NCBI GenBank assembly: GCA_036278935.1
Contig: DASUKA010000118.1
Location: 1-56,567, forward strand
Source: DASSNR01 sp036278935
GTDB lineage: Bacteria > Gemmatimonadota > Gemmatimonadetes > Gemmatimonadales > Gemmatimonadaceae
Direction of reading: 5' to 3'
DNA: 56,567 nt
Numbering within the stretch: position 1 is the stretch's first letter; every line of letters begins with the position of its first letter. This document shows, in pieces, positions 8,820 to 17,022 of the stretch. The position numbers and the translations under genes are program-made. The notes under the pieces are model-generated. The model made no database searches. It was not told where the DNA came from and saw only the letters and a list, made by a program, of their open reading frames with translations.

Positions 8820-9491
8820 TTATCCCTTCGACACCGGCTTGGCTTCCAGCTGCCCGAGCCGGACGCGCGCTTCAGCCGCAATCCCCGGATCCTTATCGCT
8901 CGCGAGCGTCTTCCAGAGCGCCGCCGCCTCCGAGGTCTTGCCCGCTTCCATGAGCGCCCGCGCGGCACTGGCCCGGTACGTCGACCGGTACGCCGTATAC
9001 GGAGTCGTAGCGGCCGCGTGCTGGTAATGCTGCGCGGCCTCGTCGAACTTCCGCATTGCCTCATAGCCGGCGGCCTGCAGATTCTCGGCGCCGGACGCGA
9101 TGGCCGGGTCGTCGGAGGCGGTCAGTGCCGACAACTTGGCGATTCCCTGTGCGTACTGGCCCTTCTGATACAGGACATGCGCAAGGAGCATTGCGCCCTC
9201 GCGTGCCGCGTGCGTGCCGGAGTAGCGCGTGATCATCTTGTCGAGGTCACTCTGCGCAAGTGCGGCGTTGCCAGCCGCATACGCCTGCTCGGCAGTGCTC
9301 AGCGCGGAGGATGCGCTCTCTTCCCGAACCGCCTGCGCGTGCATGTAGAACCACACGCCAAGGGCCACCACGACGATGACGATCGCCCCGATACTGAGCT
9401 GGCGCATGTGGATCTGTGCCCATGCGAGCAGGCTGTCGGCGCGGTCATCGAAGTCCAGAGCTGGGCGCGCAGCGGCGCCTGTACGAGTCAT
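8820..9491 (-). CDS. Membrane-anchored TPR protein, YfgM/TPR_21-like
   Basis: 223 residues. After about 30 cytoplasmic residues a single transmembrane helix (about 33-50, SIGAIVIVVVALGVWFYM) anchors a periplasmic helical domain. That domain carries TPR-like repeats with the AxxxYA/G spacing, for example AEQAYAAGN, AQGIAKLSAL and KFDEAAQHYQHA. The layout matches YfgM, a SecYEG/PpiD-associated periplasmic chaperone component in E. coli, or a generic TPR_21 protein. The start ATG at 9491 precedes a short segment containing the Asp-rich DFDDRAD. It is monocistronic here, with tRNA-Arg upstream on the same strand. Confidence 0.75.
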   Translation of the reverse strand: MTRTGAAARPALDFDDRADSLLAWAQIHMRQLSIGAIVIVVVALGVWFYMHAQAVREESASSALSTAEQAYAAGNAALAQSDLDKMITRYSGTHAAREGAMLLAHVLYQKGQYAQGIAKLSALTASDDPAIASGAENLQAAGYEAMRKFDEAAQHYQHAAATTPYTAYRSTYRASAARALMEAGKTSEAAALWKTLASDKDPGIAAEARVRLGQLEAKPVSKG

Positions 9492-9554
9492 GACTGTCCT
9501 GTGCTCTCTCTGCTGGTAGTGGAAATCGGCGGTACGGGTCTCGGCACCGCGCAG

Positions 9555-9628
9555 CGCCCCTGGGGTGACTCGAACACCCGGCCAACGGTTTAGGAAACCG
9601 CTGCTCTATCCGCCTGAGCTACAGGGGC
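9555..9628 (-). tRNA. tRNA-Arg (anticodon CCT)
   Basis: A complete 74-base cloverleaf on the minus strand. The acceptor stem GCCCCTG pairs with CAGGGGC. T8-A9 is followed by the D arm GCTC...GAGC. The anticodon stem GCGGT/ACCGT encloses the loop TTCCTAA, giving anticodon CCT (reads AGG), and the T arm GGGTG-TTCGAGT-CACCC is standard. The discriminator base is G and the 3' CCA is not encoded. AGG is expected to be rare in such GC-rich coding. Confidence 0.96.
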
Positions 9629-9639
9629 GGCTCCATGAC

Positions 9640-9668
9640 AATCTAGCGCCTTCGCGCATGGCGCTCAA
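9640..9668 (-). promoter_or_regulatory. Probable sigma-70-type promoter for tRNA-Arg(CCT)
   Basis: On the minus strand a -35 box TTGAGC (9668-9663) is followed by a 17-base spacer and a -10 box TAGATT (9645-9640). The tRNA 5' end is at 9628, so the predicted start falls a few bases upstream of the mature tRNA. Confidence 0.55.
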
Positions 9669-9886
9669 TGACTTAGCTGCCACCACGTCCGCCCGCCACC
9701 CCGCCGCTCTGGCGTCCGACGTCGTACCTTCGCATCATCCCCATCGAATGCGTCGTGGGAACTTAACCGACGGGCCCCTCGCGCGCGACGGGTCAGCACT
9801 TTCCCGACCTGCGTGAGTCCGCTGCAGGGAACGCATGCCGGGGCGCGTGGGTTGTGTCCGGCACATCGAACCGGAGATTCAGAACC

Positions 9887-11608
9887 ATGCGGCACGACGA
9901 GAACGAGGTCACGGGACCGGTGCAGCGCATTGGCCGGCGTGCATTTCTCCGCGAGAGCGCCGCTGCCAGTGCTCTCGCCATTGCTGCTCCGATCCTCCCG
10001 GCGTGTGAGCGGTCAGCTCGCTCCGCGGCGGCAGAGACGGCGCCCGCCGCGCGGGGGTCATCCCCTGCATCGCTGAACGTCGCGCCGTTCGAGCTGGAAG
10101 AGGCCACGCTGGCCGAGTTGCAGGCCGGCATGCAATCGGGCAAGTACACGTCCAGAGGGCTCGTGGAAGCGTATCTGCAGCGCATTGCGTCTCTGGACGA
10201 CCGCCTGCACCACCTGCTCGATGCGAACCCCGATGCGCTGCAGCTGGCCGAGGCGCTGGACGCGGAGCGGAAAGCCAAAGGTGCACGCGGCCCATTGCAT
10301 GGCATCCCCGTGCTGATCAAGGGCAACATCGATACGCACGATCGTGTGACGACGACCGCCGGCTCCTACGCGCTGGCCGGGTCCATCGCGCCGCGTGATG
10401 CGTTCGTGGCCTCGCGGTTGCGACAGGCGGGTGCGGTGCTCCTGGGCAAGACCAATCTGAGTGAATGGGCCAACTTCCGCTCCACGCACTCCTCGAGCGG
10501 GTGGAGCGGACGAGGCGGACAGGGGCGCAATCCGTACGCGCTCGATCGCACGCCATGCGGATCCAGCTCTGGATCGGCCGCCGGGGTCGCCGCCAGCTAC
10601 TGCGCTGTCGCGGTCGGCACGGAGACGGACGGCTCGGTGGTCTGCCCGTCGTCCTCGAACTCGATTGTCGGCATCAAGCCCACCCTCGGCCTCGTCAGCC
10701 GTGCGGGGATCATTCCCATCGCGCATAGCCAGGATACGGCGGGCCCCATGGCCCGGACGGTGACGGATGCCGCTATCCTGCTCGGCGCGCTGGCGGGCGT
10801 CGATCCGCGCGACCCGGCCACGGCGTCGAGCCGCGGCAAGGGACACTCCGACTACACGCGCTTTCTCGATGCCAACGGGCTTCGCGGCGCGCGCATCGGC
10901 GTTGCGCGCGGTCATCTCTTCGGCTACAGCGACGAGGCGGACGCGCTTGTGGATGACGCGATCGCGCTCATGAAGGACCGCGGTGCAGTGATCATCGACC
11001 CGGCCAATATCCCCACCCTTGGCTCCTTTGGCGACTCGGAGCTGGAAGTGCTCCTGTACGAGTTCAAAGCAGATCTCAACACGTATCTCGCGGGGCTGGG
11101 CGCCGCGGCTCCGGTACATTCGCTCAAGGAGATCATCGCCTACAACGAGCAGCACCATGACCAGGAGATGCGGTACTTCGGGCAGGAGCTCATGCTCCAG
11201 GCGCAACAGAAGGGTCCGCTCTCGACGCCGGCATATCGCAAGGCCCTCGCGCACGACCACCAGCGCTCACGCGCGGACGGTCTGGACGCCGTGATGCATG
11301 CGCACCATCTCGACGCGATCGTCGCGCCCACGGGTGCCCCGCCCTGGACCATCGATCTGGTCAACGGCGATCATGACCTCGGCGGCAGCTCGACCATCGC
11401 CGCCGTGGCGGGATATCCGCACATCACGGTGCCGGCCGGCTACGCGTTCGGACTTCCCGTTGGCATTTCCTTCATTGGCCTGGCGTACACCGAGCCGACG
11501 CTCCTGAAGCTGGCGTACGCGTTCGAGCACGCGACGCGTCATCGGCGTCCTCCGCGCTTCCTGTCCGGCGCAGTGCTGACTCCCGACTCCACCAGCGGCC
11601 AGTCGTAG
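9887..11608 (+). CDS. Amidase signature-family enzyme, exported by Tat, possible lipoprotein
   Basis: 573 residues from ATG 9887, preceded by CCGGAG about 10 bases upstream; a GTG at 9854 is less likely. The N-terminus has a twin-arginine signal (RRAFLRE), a hydrophobic Ala-rich stretch and a possible lipobox LPAC. The amidase Ser-cisSer-Lys triad is visible: Lys in VLIKGNID (about 145), the Ser-rich loop CGSSSGSAAG (about 224-233) and the nucleophile in ETDGSVVCPSS (about 250). The family includes GatA, but GatA is cytoplasmic. A secreted amidase would act on amides or peptides in the periplasm or at the envelope. The substrate cannot be told from sequence. Confidence 0.92.
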   Translation: MRHDENEVTGPVQRIGRRAFLRESAAASALAIAAPILPACERSARSAAAETAPAARGSSPASLNVAPFELEEATLAELQAGMQSGKYTSRGLVEAYLQRIASLDDRLHHLLDANPDALQLAEALDAERKAKGARGPLHGIPVLIKGNIDTHDRVTTTAGSYALAGSIAPRDAFVASRLRQAGAVLLGKTNLSEWANFRSTHSSSGWSGRGGQGRNPYALDRTPCGSSSGSAAGVAASYCAVAVGTETDGSVVCPSSSNSIVGIKPTLGLVSRAGIIPIAHSQDTAGPMARTVTDAAILLGALAGVDPRDPATASSRGKGHSDYTRFLDANGLRGARIGVARGHLFGYSDEADALVDDAIALMKDRGAVIIDPANIPTLGSFGDSELEVLLYEFKADLNTYLAGLGAAAPVHSLKEIIAYNEQHHDQEMRYFGQELMLQAQQKGPLSTPAYRKALAHDHQRSRADGLDAVMHAHHLDAIVAPTGAPPWTIDLVNGDHDLGGSSTIAAVAGYPHITVPAGYAFGLPVGISFIGLAYTEPTLLKLAYAFEHATRHRRPPRFLSGAVLTPDSTSGQS

Positions 11609-11767
11609 CGTTCGGCTGGCGTTATTGGTGGTGTGGTGGTGGTGTCTGTGTGAATGGTTGGCAGTATGACATAACTGGCGCCCGCGCCTGACACATGCCG
11701 CCGCCCTGGCGCACATACCCGCATCGAGTAGTGGATCCCACACCGGCAACCGCAGCAGCCGAGCGTC

Positions 11768-11791
11768 CGCTGCGCGCAATCGCGCGCAGTG
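11768..11791. terminator. Stem-loop between convergent amidase and apt
   Basis: A perfect 8-bp stem CTGCGCGC / GCGCGCAG with a four-base loop AATC, extendable by a G-T and a C-G pair. It lies 12 bases past the apt stop and about 160 bases past the amidase stop. No T-tract follows. A GT-rich patch (11621-11655) lies nearby. Confidence 0.4.
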
Positions 11792-11803
11792 CAGCAGCAA
11801 CGC

Positions 11804-12352
11804 TCAGTAGCGAATCAGGGAGCTGACGCGCCGGGCCCTCAGAACGTCCAACCCGGGGAGAAACGAGAGCGCCATGAGGAAGCTGCACCCCACCACCTCG
11901 GCGCCCAGCCGCTCGATCACCCGACAGGCGGCGTCCGCCGTTCCGCCCGTAGCCAGTACATCGTCGACGATCAGCGCGCGGTGTTCCCCGCTGAGCGCGT
12001 CCCGGTGCACTTCCAGCGCATCCAGCCCATACTCGAGCGAGTACTCCACGCGCTCCACGCTCGCTGGAAGCTTCCCCCGCTTCCGAATCGGCACGAAGGC
12101 CGCATGCAGCGTCTGGGCGATCGGCGCGCCGAGAATGAATCCCCTGCTCTCGATCGCCACGACGTGCGTGATCCCGTCTCCGACAAAGGGCGCCGCCATC
12201 GCATCGGTGGTCTGTCGGAAGAGCTCAGCGTCGAGGAGCACGGGCGTGATATCCTTGAACAGCACGCCCTGCTTCGGGAAATCCGGAATGTCGCGAATAG
12301 TGCGGCGAAGCACCGAACCGATGCCGTCTGTCGCGTCCGTAGCGTGCGTCAT
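11804..12352 (-). CDS. apt: Adenine phosphoribosyltransferase
   Basis: 182 residues from ATG 12352; the open frame continues upstream to 12439 but that part overlaps acyP and has no family similarity. The enzyme salvages adenine to AMP using PRPP. The N-terminus has the APRT pattern RDIPDFPKQGVLFKDITP, the base-binding loop is VAIESRGFILG, and the PRPP-binding motif is ALIVDDVLATGGT. Length and order are typical of bacterial Apt. It follows acyP on the same strand with a 19-base gap. Confidence 0.96.
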   Translation of the reverse strand: MTHATDATDGIGSVLRRTIRDIPDFPKQGVLFKDITPVLLDAELFRQTTDAMAAPFVGDGITHVVAIESRGFILGAPIAQTLHAAFVPIRKRGKLPASVERVEYSLEYGLDALEVHRDALSGEHRALIVDDVLATGGTADAACRVIERLGAEVVGCSFLMALSFLPGLDVLRARRVSSLIRY

Positions 12353-12371
12353 GCGATGTGATGATGGGTGG

Positions 12372-12656
12372 TTATCGTCGGAGCTCGAAAGGCGCGGCCG
12401 CGTCGCTCGACGCCGCGTCGACCGGTAACGATCGCACACGCTCCACTCTTGCGCCAGACGGGCCGCGGCGCACCACCATCAGGAACCGATCCAGATCCGC
12501 CTGGGTGCCGGACGCCACGATTTCCACTGTCCCATCGGCGCGATTTCTCACCCACCCGCCGACGCCGAGTCGGCGCGCGGCCTGCACGGTGAACCATCGA
12601 AAGCCCACCCCCTGCACCATCCCGCTCACTTCCACGTGGAGGTCGGCCACGTCCAT
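12372..12656 (-). CDS. acyP: Acylphosphatase
   Basis: 94 residues, a single-domain small acylphosphatase that hydrolyses acyl phosphates. The catalytic signature GMVQGVGFRWF supplies the phosphate-binding loop and Arg, and GWVRNRADGTVEI supplies the catalytic Asn. The start ATG is two bases from the stop of the upstream acidic protein gene, so the two are likely co-transcribed. Confidence 0.95.
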   Translation of the reverse strand: MDVADLHVEVSGMVQGVGFRWFTVQAARRLGVGGWVRNRADGTVEIVASGTQADLDRFLMVVRRGPSGARVERVRSLPVDAASSDAAAPFELRR

Positions 12657-12658
12657 TC

Positions 12659-13510
12659 CTAGGACGATGGCCGAAGGAGCGCGGCCAGCACCGCGGCCAG
12701 TGCTGCCGCATCACTCGTCGCGGGAAGGTCCGCGGGGAGCGGCACGTCGCCCCCGCGGATCCGATGCGCCACACGCTCGAGCGCGGCGGCGATGTCCGCA
12801 TGCATCCGGTCGCCCGCACCGGAGCCCTCGATACCCCCACACTCGCACGCGCGCAGCTCCCCGCCGCCCGCCGTCGATTGCGCCACCGCCTCCGTTCCGC
12901 CGTCCGGTCCGTTCATGTCGTCCATCTCATCGAACCACGAGGAGGCGTCGTCATGTCCAGCATCAGCGCTCGCTCGTTCGGCAAGGTTGTCATCGCTACC
13001 GAACCAGTCGTCGTCCGATTCCGTGTCGCCCACTTCAGCCAGCGGCTGCACGACCGTCGCAACGTCCCATGCCGCGCGGCCGCGCGCATCGTCGGCATCG
13101 GGCTCCGACACCAGTGCGCTCGACGGTGTGCCGAAGTCGGCCGGCTGCGCGGGCGCCGACAGCCCAACCGGATCGATCTGATCGGTGGGGGACGGCGCCT
13201 CTTCCGCGATAGCCGGCGGCTCCTCGCATGAGGCCGCTGTTCGCTCGGCACCGCGCAGGGACTCCTCGTCCGTCGCTCCCGGTGCGGGCGCCGGATCGCT
13301 GCCCGCCCGCCGCATCGTCTGCTGCATCGCATGCTGTGCCGCGGTGCTCGGCGGCGTGAAGAGCGGCGTCGGCGCGCGCGGGCTCGCCGGCGTCCGTACG
13401 GTGCGCGCTGGCTCCGCAGCATGCCGCCCGGGGCGGGGACCCAGAAAGGGCGGGATCATGTGGTGGCCGCGCCGCGTCGCTGGCGGAGCGTCGTGCGAAT
13501 CGTCAGACAT
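12659..13510 (-). CDS. Acidic, low-complexity hypothetical protein
   Basis: 283 residues from ATG 13510, preceded by GGAG at a normal distance. The frame stays open to 13657, but that extension has no start-site support. Residues 20-120 are rich in Pro, Ala and Thr and look disordered. The middle is strongly acidic (DTESDDDWFGSDDN, SSWFDEMDDMN). A short Cys pair (ACECGG) follows, then a final helical segment (IAAALERVAHRIRGG) and an Ala/Leu-rich end. There is no signal peptide or membrane helix. I do not recognise the family. It sits between pcm and acyP and could be lineage-specific; codon usage resembles the neighbours. Confidence 0.65.
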   Translation of the reverse strand: MSDDSHDAPPATRRGHHMIPPFLGPRPGRHAAEPARTVRTPASPRAPTPLFTPPSTAAQHAMQQTMRRAGSDPAPAPGATDEESLRGAERTAASCEEPPAIAEEAPSPTDQIDPVGLSAPAQPADFGTPSSALVSEPDADDARGRAAWDVATVVQPLAEVGDTESDDDWFGSDDNLAERASADAGHDDASSWFDEMDDMNGPDGGTEAVAQSTAGGGELRACECGGIEGSGAGDRMHADIAAALERVAHRIRGGDVPLPADLPATSDAAALAAVLAALLRPSS

Positions 13511-13598
13511 CGGATCTCCAGAGTCCCAATATAGTGCGGAGCAATGGCCGACCGTCCCCTGCCCCACGCCCACGCGCGAGGGCGCGGTCGTGCGGCGG

Positions 13599-14243
13599 TT
13601 AGGTCGCCCAGCCGTATGTGCCCACCAGCGGGACGAACCTGGCCGGTCCAATGTCACGTCGTTCGAGCTGCTCCGCGCGTCGCATCAGCACCACGAGCGT
13701 CTGCTGCTCGCGTTCGCCCAGTGGAATGAGCATCCGGCCGCCCTCGGCGAGCTGCTCCGCCAGGGGCGACGGAACGTCCGGCGCGGCGGCCGTGACGACG
13801 ATGGCGTCGAATGGCGCATATTCGCGCCAGCCCAGGGTCCCGTCCCCCGCGAGCAGCGACACATTGCGCGCGCCGCATGCGCGGATGACGTCGCGCGCCC
13901 GATCGAGCAACGGCCCGACGCGCTCGATGGAGAACACCTGGGACGCGAGGTGCGAAAGCAGCACGGTCTGGTAGCCCGAGCCAGTGCCGATTTCCAGCAC
14001 GCGCTCCTTTCCCGTCAGTCCGAGCAGCTCCAGGTAGCGGGCGTGAGTGGAGGGCTGCGAGATCGTCTGCCCGTTACCGATGGGAAGCGCGCTATCCTCG
14101 TACGCGCGATGCTGCATGCCGCTGGGGACGAAGAGATGGCGCGGTGTGAGATCCACGGCACGCAGCACGGCAAGGTCGTGAATGCCGCTGTCGTGCAGCG
14201 CCTCGATCAGGCGCCGCCGCGCGCCGGAGAATTGCTGCATCAT
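13599..14243 (-). CDS. pcm: Protein-L-isoaspartate O-methyltransferase
   Basis: 214 residues. The start is taken at 14243, where ATG overlaps the surE TGA (ATGA); ATG 14240 is the next codon. The enzyme methylates L-isoaspartyl residues in damaged proteins with SAM. It shows the substrate-side motif GNGQTISQPS, SAM motif I VLEIGTGSGYQT, and the later VTAAAPDVP and LIPLGE segments. The usual SQPY(I/M)V region reads SQPSTHAR here. The surE-pcm pair is a well-known conserved stress-repair neighbourhood. Confidence 0.95.
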   Translation of the reverse strand: MMQQFSGARRRLIEALHDSGIHDLAVLRAVDLTPRHLFVPSGMQHRAYEDSALPIGNGQTISQPSTHARYLELLGLTGKERVLEIGTGSGYQTVLLSHLASQVFSIERVGPLLDRARDVIRACGARNVSLLAGDGTLGWREYAPFDAIVVTAAAPDVPSPLAEQLAEGGRMLIPLGEREQQTLVVLMRRAEQLERRDIGPARFVPLVGTYGWAT

Positions 14244-15001
14244 GGCGCGGCCCACCAGGCGACGGCATTCGCCAACATGCGCTCGTGCGTGAGATCGAGG
14301 GAGAGCGGCGTCACGGAGATATACCCTTCGCCCACCGCGCGGAAGTCGGAGTCCTCCGCGCCGGACCACGCGGCCGACCCGCCCCCGATCCAGAAGATCT
14401 CGCGGCCGCGCGGATCCCGCATCCGCACGAGCGAGTCCGAGTATACGCGGCGGCCAAGCCGCGTGAGCCGGACGCCTTTGATCTCTTCAGGTCGGAGCGC
14501 CGGAAGGTTGATGTTCAGCAGCGTATCGCGCGGCATATGATCCAGACTGGTGAGATGCTGAAGCAACCGACTCAGCACCTCCACCTGAGCCGCGAGTAGA
14601 TCGGGATCCGCGCTTCCCTCGCCACCCGCAAAGGAGATGGACATGGCGGGGATGCCCAGCGACACCCCTTCCATTGCGGCCGCCACTGTACCGGAGTACA
14701 GCACATCCTCGCCCATGTTCTGCCCATGATTCACCCCGCTGAGCACGAAGTCCGGGCGGTGATCCATGAGCGCTTCAACTGCGACCATCACGCAATCCGT
14801 CGGCGTCCCGTCCACCTGGTAGCGGTGGTCTCCGCGCTGCACGGGGCGGATGGGGTAATGCAGCGTGAGCGAATGACTGGTGGCGCTCTGCTCCCGATCC
14901 GGTGCGACCACGGTGACGTCGCCAAGTGCCTGCGCCGCCCGCACGAGGCACTCCAGGCCAGGGGCGAGAATCCCGTCATCGTTCGTGCACAGCAGGCGCA
15001 T
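14240..15001 (-). CDS. surE: 5'/3'-nucleotidase SurE
   Basis: 253 residues. SurE is a metal-dependent nucleoside monophosphate phosphatase of stationary phase. It begins MRLLCTNDDGILAPG, with the two metal-binding Asp residues at 8-9, then REQSATSHSLTL with the conserved Ser, and SGVNHGQNMGEDVLYSGTV with the metal-binding Asn. It overlaps pcm by four bases. The MerR gene starts about 400 bases upstream on the same strand with a 35-base gap between the two reading frames. Confidence 0.96.
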   Translation of the reverse strand: MRLLCTNDDGILAPGLECLVRAAQALGDVTVVAPDREQSATSHSLTLHYPIRPVQRGDHRYQVDGTPTDCVMVAVEALMDHRPDFVLSGVNHGQNMGEDVLYSGTVAAAMEGVSLGIPAMSISFAGGEGSADPDLLAAQVEVLSRLLQHLTSLDHMPRDTLLNINLPALRPEEIKGVRLTRLGRRVYSDSLVRMRDPRGREIFWIGGGSAAWSGAEDSDFRAVGEGYISVTPLSLDLTHERMLANAVAWWAAP

Positions 15002-15036
15002 CTACCGTGTGTCCCCGCATCGGGACGACCAGCGGT

Positions 15037-15405
15037 TCATGGCGCCTCGTCCCCTCCCCCGAGTACAGCGAGCAGCTCGCGCAGCTCACGCTCGGTGTTC
15101 CGGATGGTTTGCAGATCGAGCGCGCTGCGCGCCATCTGCCGCAGCTCACCGTGCTTGCGATGCTCGTCGACTTTCCGGCGCGCCCCATCGATTGTGTATT
15201 TCTCCGTGTACAGCAGATGCTTGACCAGCAGGATCAGATCCACTTCGCGCCGCTGGTACACGCGGTTTCCCGAGCGGTTCTTGGCGGGATTCAGAAAGCG
15301 AAACTGACTCTCCCAATACCGCAGCACGTGCGGCTTGAGATCGGTGAGCACACAGACCTCACCAATCGAGTAGAATTCCTGGACGGGTTCGTGGTGGTCA
15401 CTCAT
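15037..15405 (-). CDS. MerR-family transcriptional regulator
   Basis: 122 residues. The N-terminal winged HTH is clear: FYSIGEVCVLTDLKPHVLRYWE followed by the wing with NRSGNRVYQRREVD. A helical segment with a long coiled region (DLQTIRNTERELRELL) follows and should mediate dimerisation. There is no Cys-rich metal-binding loop, so metal sensing is unlikely. It resembles the short MerR proteins next to housekeeping genes in many high-GC bacteria. It lies between gpsA and surE on the same strand; its target is unknown. Confidence 0.9.
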   Translation of the reverse strand: MSDHHEPVQEFYSIGEVCVLTDLKPHVLRYWESQFRFLNPAKNRSGNRVYQRREVDLILLVKHLLYTEKYTIDGARRKVDEHRKHGELRQMARSALDLQTIRNTERELRELLAVLGGGDEAP

Positions 15406-15415
15406 GCGTCACTCG

Positions 15416-16408
15416 TTAGTCTTGCTCGGCACGGAGCTCGCGAGCCATGAGCTCACTGATCGCGAGGCGTGGTGGCTGCTGCTCGAACAGAATCCGGTGC
15501 ACCGCCGCGATGATCGGCGTCTCGACATCCGCGCGCGCGGCGAGCGCGAATGCGCTCTGCGTGGTGAGCACTCCTTCGGCCACCGTCTCGCGCGTGGCCA
15601 GAATGTCGCTCAGCGTCGCCCCCTCGCCGATCTCAAAGCCGAGTGAGCGGTTCCGGCTGAGTGCGCCCGTGCAGGTCAGCACGAGGTCGCCCATTCCGGC
15701 CAACCCGGCGAACGTGCTCGCCGATGCGCCGAGCGCAAGCCCGAGCCGCGTGATCTCGGCAAGCCCTCGCGTGATGAGCGCTGCCCGCGGGTTGTAACCG
15801 AGTCCGAGGCCCTCGGCAATGCCAGTGCCGACGGCAATCACGTTCTTGAGCGCGCCGCCGAGCTCGACGCCGATCACATCATCGTGGGTGTACACGCGAA
15901 AGTTCGGTGAGCTGAAGGCGCACTGCGCGCGGGTGGCAGCGTCGAAACGGCGTGAAGCAGCCACCACCGCAGTCGGCTGCCGCGCCACGACCTCCCGGGC
16001 AAAGCTGGGTCCGGACAGGACGACGACATCGTGCTCGGGCATCTCTTCACGCACGATCGCCGTCATGGTTGCGAGCGTGCCCAGCTCGATCCCCTTGCTC
16101 GCGACCATGAGCATCGCATTCGGCGGCACGGCCGGCCGGCTCGCGCGCACCACCATGCGCAGGACGTGCGACGGGGTCACGTAGACGACGCACTCGGCCC
16201 CCTCGCTCGCGTGATCCAGCTCGTCGGTTGCGAGCACCGACTCCGCCACCGGCGCGCCGGCCAGAAAGCGGGCGTTCTCGTGCCGCGTGTTGATGGCCGT
16301 CACCACATCCGGTTCGTGTGCCCAGAGGCGCACCGCGTGGCCGTTCCGCGCCAGCAGATCTGCGAGTGCGGTGCCCCACGCTCCCGCCCCGATCACGGCG
16401 GCTCGCAT
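15416..16408 (-). CDS. gpsA: NAD(P)+-dependent glycerol-3-phosphate dehydrogenase
   Basis: 330 residues from ATG 16408; the frame is open much further upstream (to 17491), but that part is a shadow of plsY and der. The enzyme reduces dihydroxyacetone phosphate to sn-glycerol-3-phosphate for phospholipid synthesis. Visible: the Rossmann motif VIGAGAWGTALA, KGIE and GPSFARE, and the catalytic Lys in GGALKNVIAVGTG. Its start overlaps the plsY stop (ATGA), matching the pathway step that follows (acylation of glycerol-3-phosphate by PlsY). Confidence 0.97.
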   Translation of the reverse strand: MRAAVIGAGAWGTALADLLARNGHAVRLWAHEPDVVTAINTRHENARFLAGAPVAESVLATDELDHASEGAECVVYVTPSHVLRMVVRASRPAVPPNAMLMVASKGIELGTLATMTAIVREEMPEHDVVVLSGPSFAREVVARQPTAVVAASRRFDAATRAQCAFSSPNFRVYTHDDVIGVELGGALKNVIAVGTGIAEGLGLGYNPRAALITRGLAEITRLGLALGASASTFAGLAGMGDLVLTCTGALSRNRSLGFEIGEGATLSDILATRETVAEGVLTTQSAFALAARADVETPIIAAVHRILFEQQPPRLAISELMARELRAEQD

Positions 16409-17022
16409 CACGAGCTCTTCTGCTTCTGGTTGAAGTGGAGCTCCTGGCCGCGCCGCAGCCGGCCGATGTTGCTCCGATGCGTCCAGAACACAAGGACGCA
16501 CACGAGCACGCTCAGCACGAACACGGGCGAGCCCGCCCCGTACCCCACCGCGGCCCCGGCGGGAAGCGCGATAGCCGCGGACAATGAGGCGAGCGACACG
16601 TAGCTCCAGCGGTAGAACACGAGTCCCCAGATCACCGTGGCGGCAAGCGCGGCGAATGGGGCAAGCGCGAAGAAGACGCCGGCGGCCGTTGCCACTCCCT
16701 TCCCTCCGCGCTTCCAGAGGAGAAAAACCGGACGCACGTGACCGATGATCGCGGCAATGCCGAACGCGATCGCCCAGTGTGCGGCCGAAGTCGCCGGCAC
16801 CCATCGCGGAAAGACGAGCACGGGGACAGCGCCCTTGGCCACATCCACGACGAATACCAGCAGCGCGATGCGCCACCCGAGCACGCGATAGACGTTGGTC
16901 GCACCCAGGTTCCCCGAGCCGTGCTGCCGCAGATCGATCCCGCGAAAGGCCTTGCCGGCGAGGTACGCCGAGGGAATGGACCCGAGAAGGTAGGCGAGCG
17001 CCAGCAGGACGAAGGGGGACAT
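16408..17022 (-). CDS. plsY: Acyl-phosphate:glycerol-3-phosphate acyltransferase
   Basis: 204 residues, an inner-membrane enzyme with about five to seven helices. It makes lysophosphatidic acid from acyl phosphate and glycerol-3-phosphate. The three PlsY signatures are present: GSIPSAYL, then LRQHGSGNLGATNVYRVLG, and GGKGVATAAGVFF. It overlaps gpsA by one base and is directly adjacent to der with no gap. The pairing of plsY with gpsA is common. Confidence 0.97.
   Translation of the reverse strand: MSPFVLLALAYLLGSIPSAYLAGKAFRGIDLRQHGSGNLGATNVYRVLGWRIALLVFVVDVAKGAVPVLVFPRWVPATSAAHWAIAFGIAAIIGHVRPVFLLWKRGGKGVATAAGVFFALAPFAALAATVIWGLVFYRWSYVSLASLSAAIALPAGAAVGYGAGSPVFVLSVLVCVLVFWTHRSNIGRLRRGQELHFNQKQKSS

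Noticed and set aside
11621..11655. GT-rich tract downstream of the amidase, possible repeat or regulatory element
   Set aside because: The repeat is irregular and short; no array structure or symmetry is seen.
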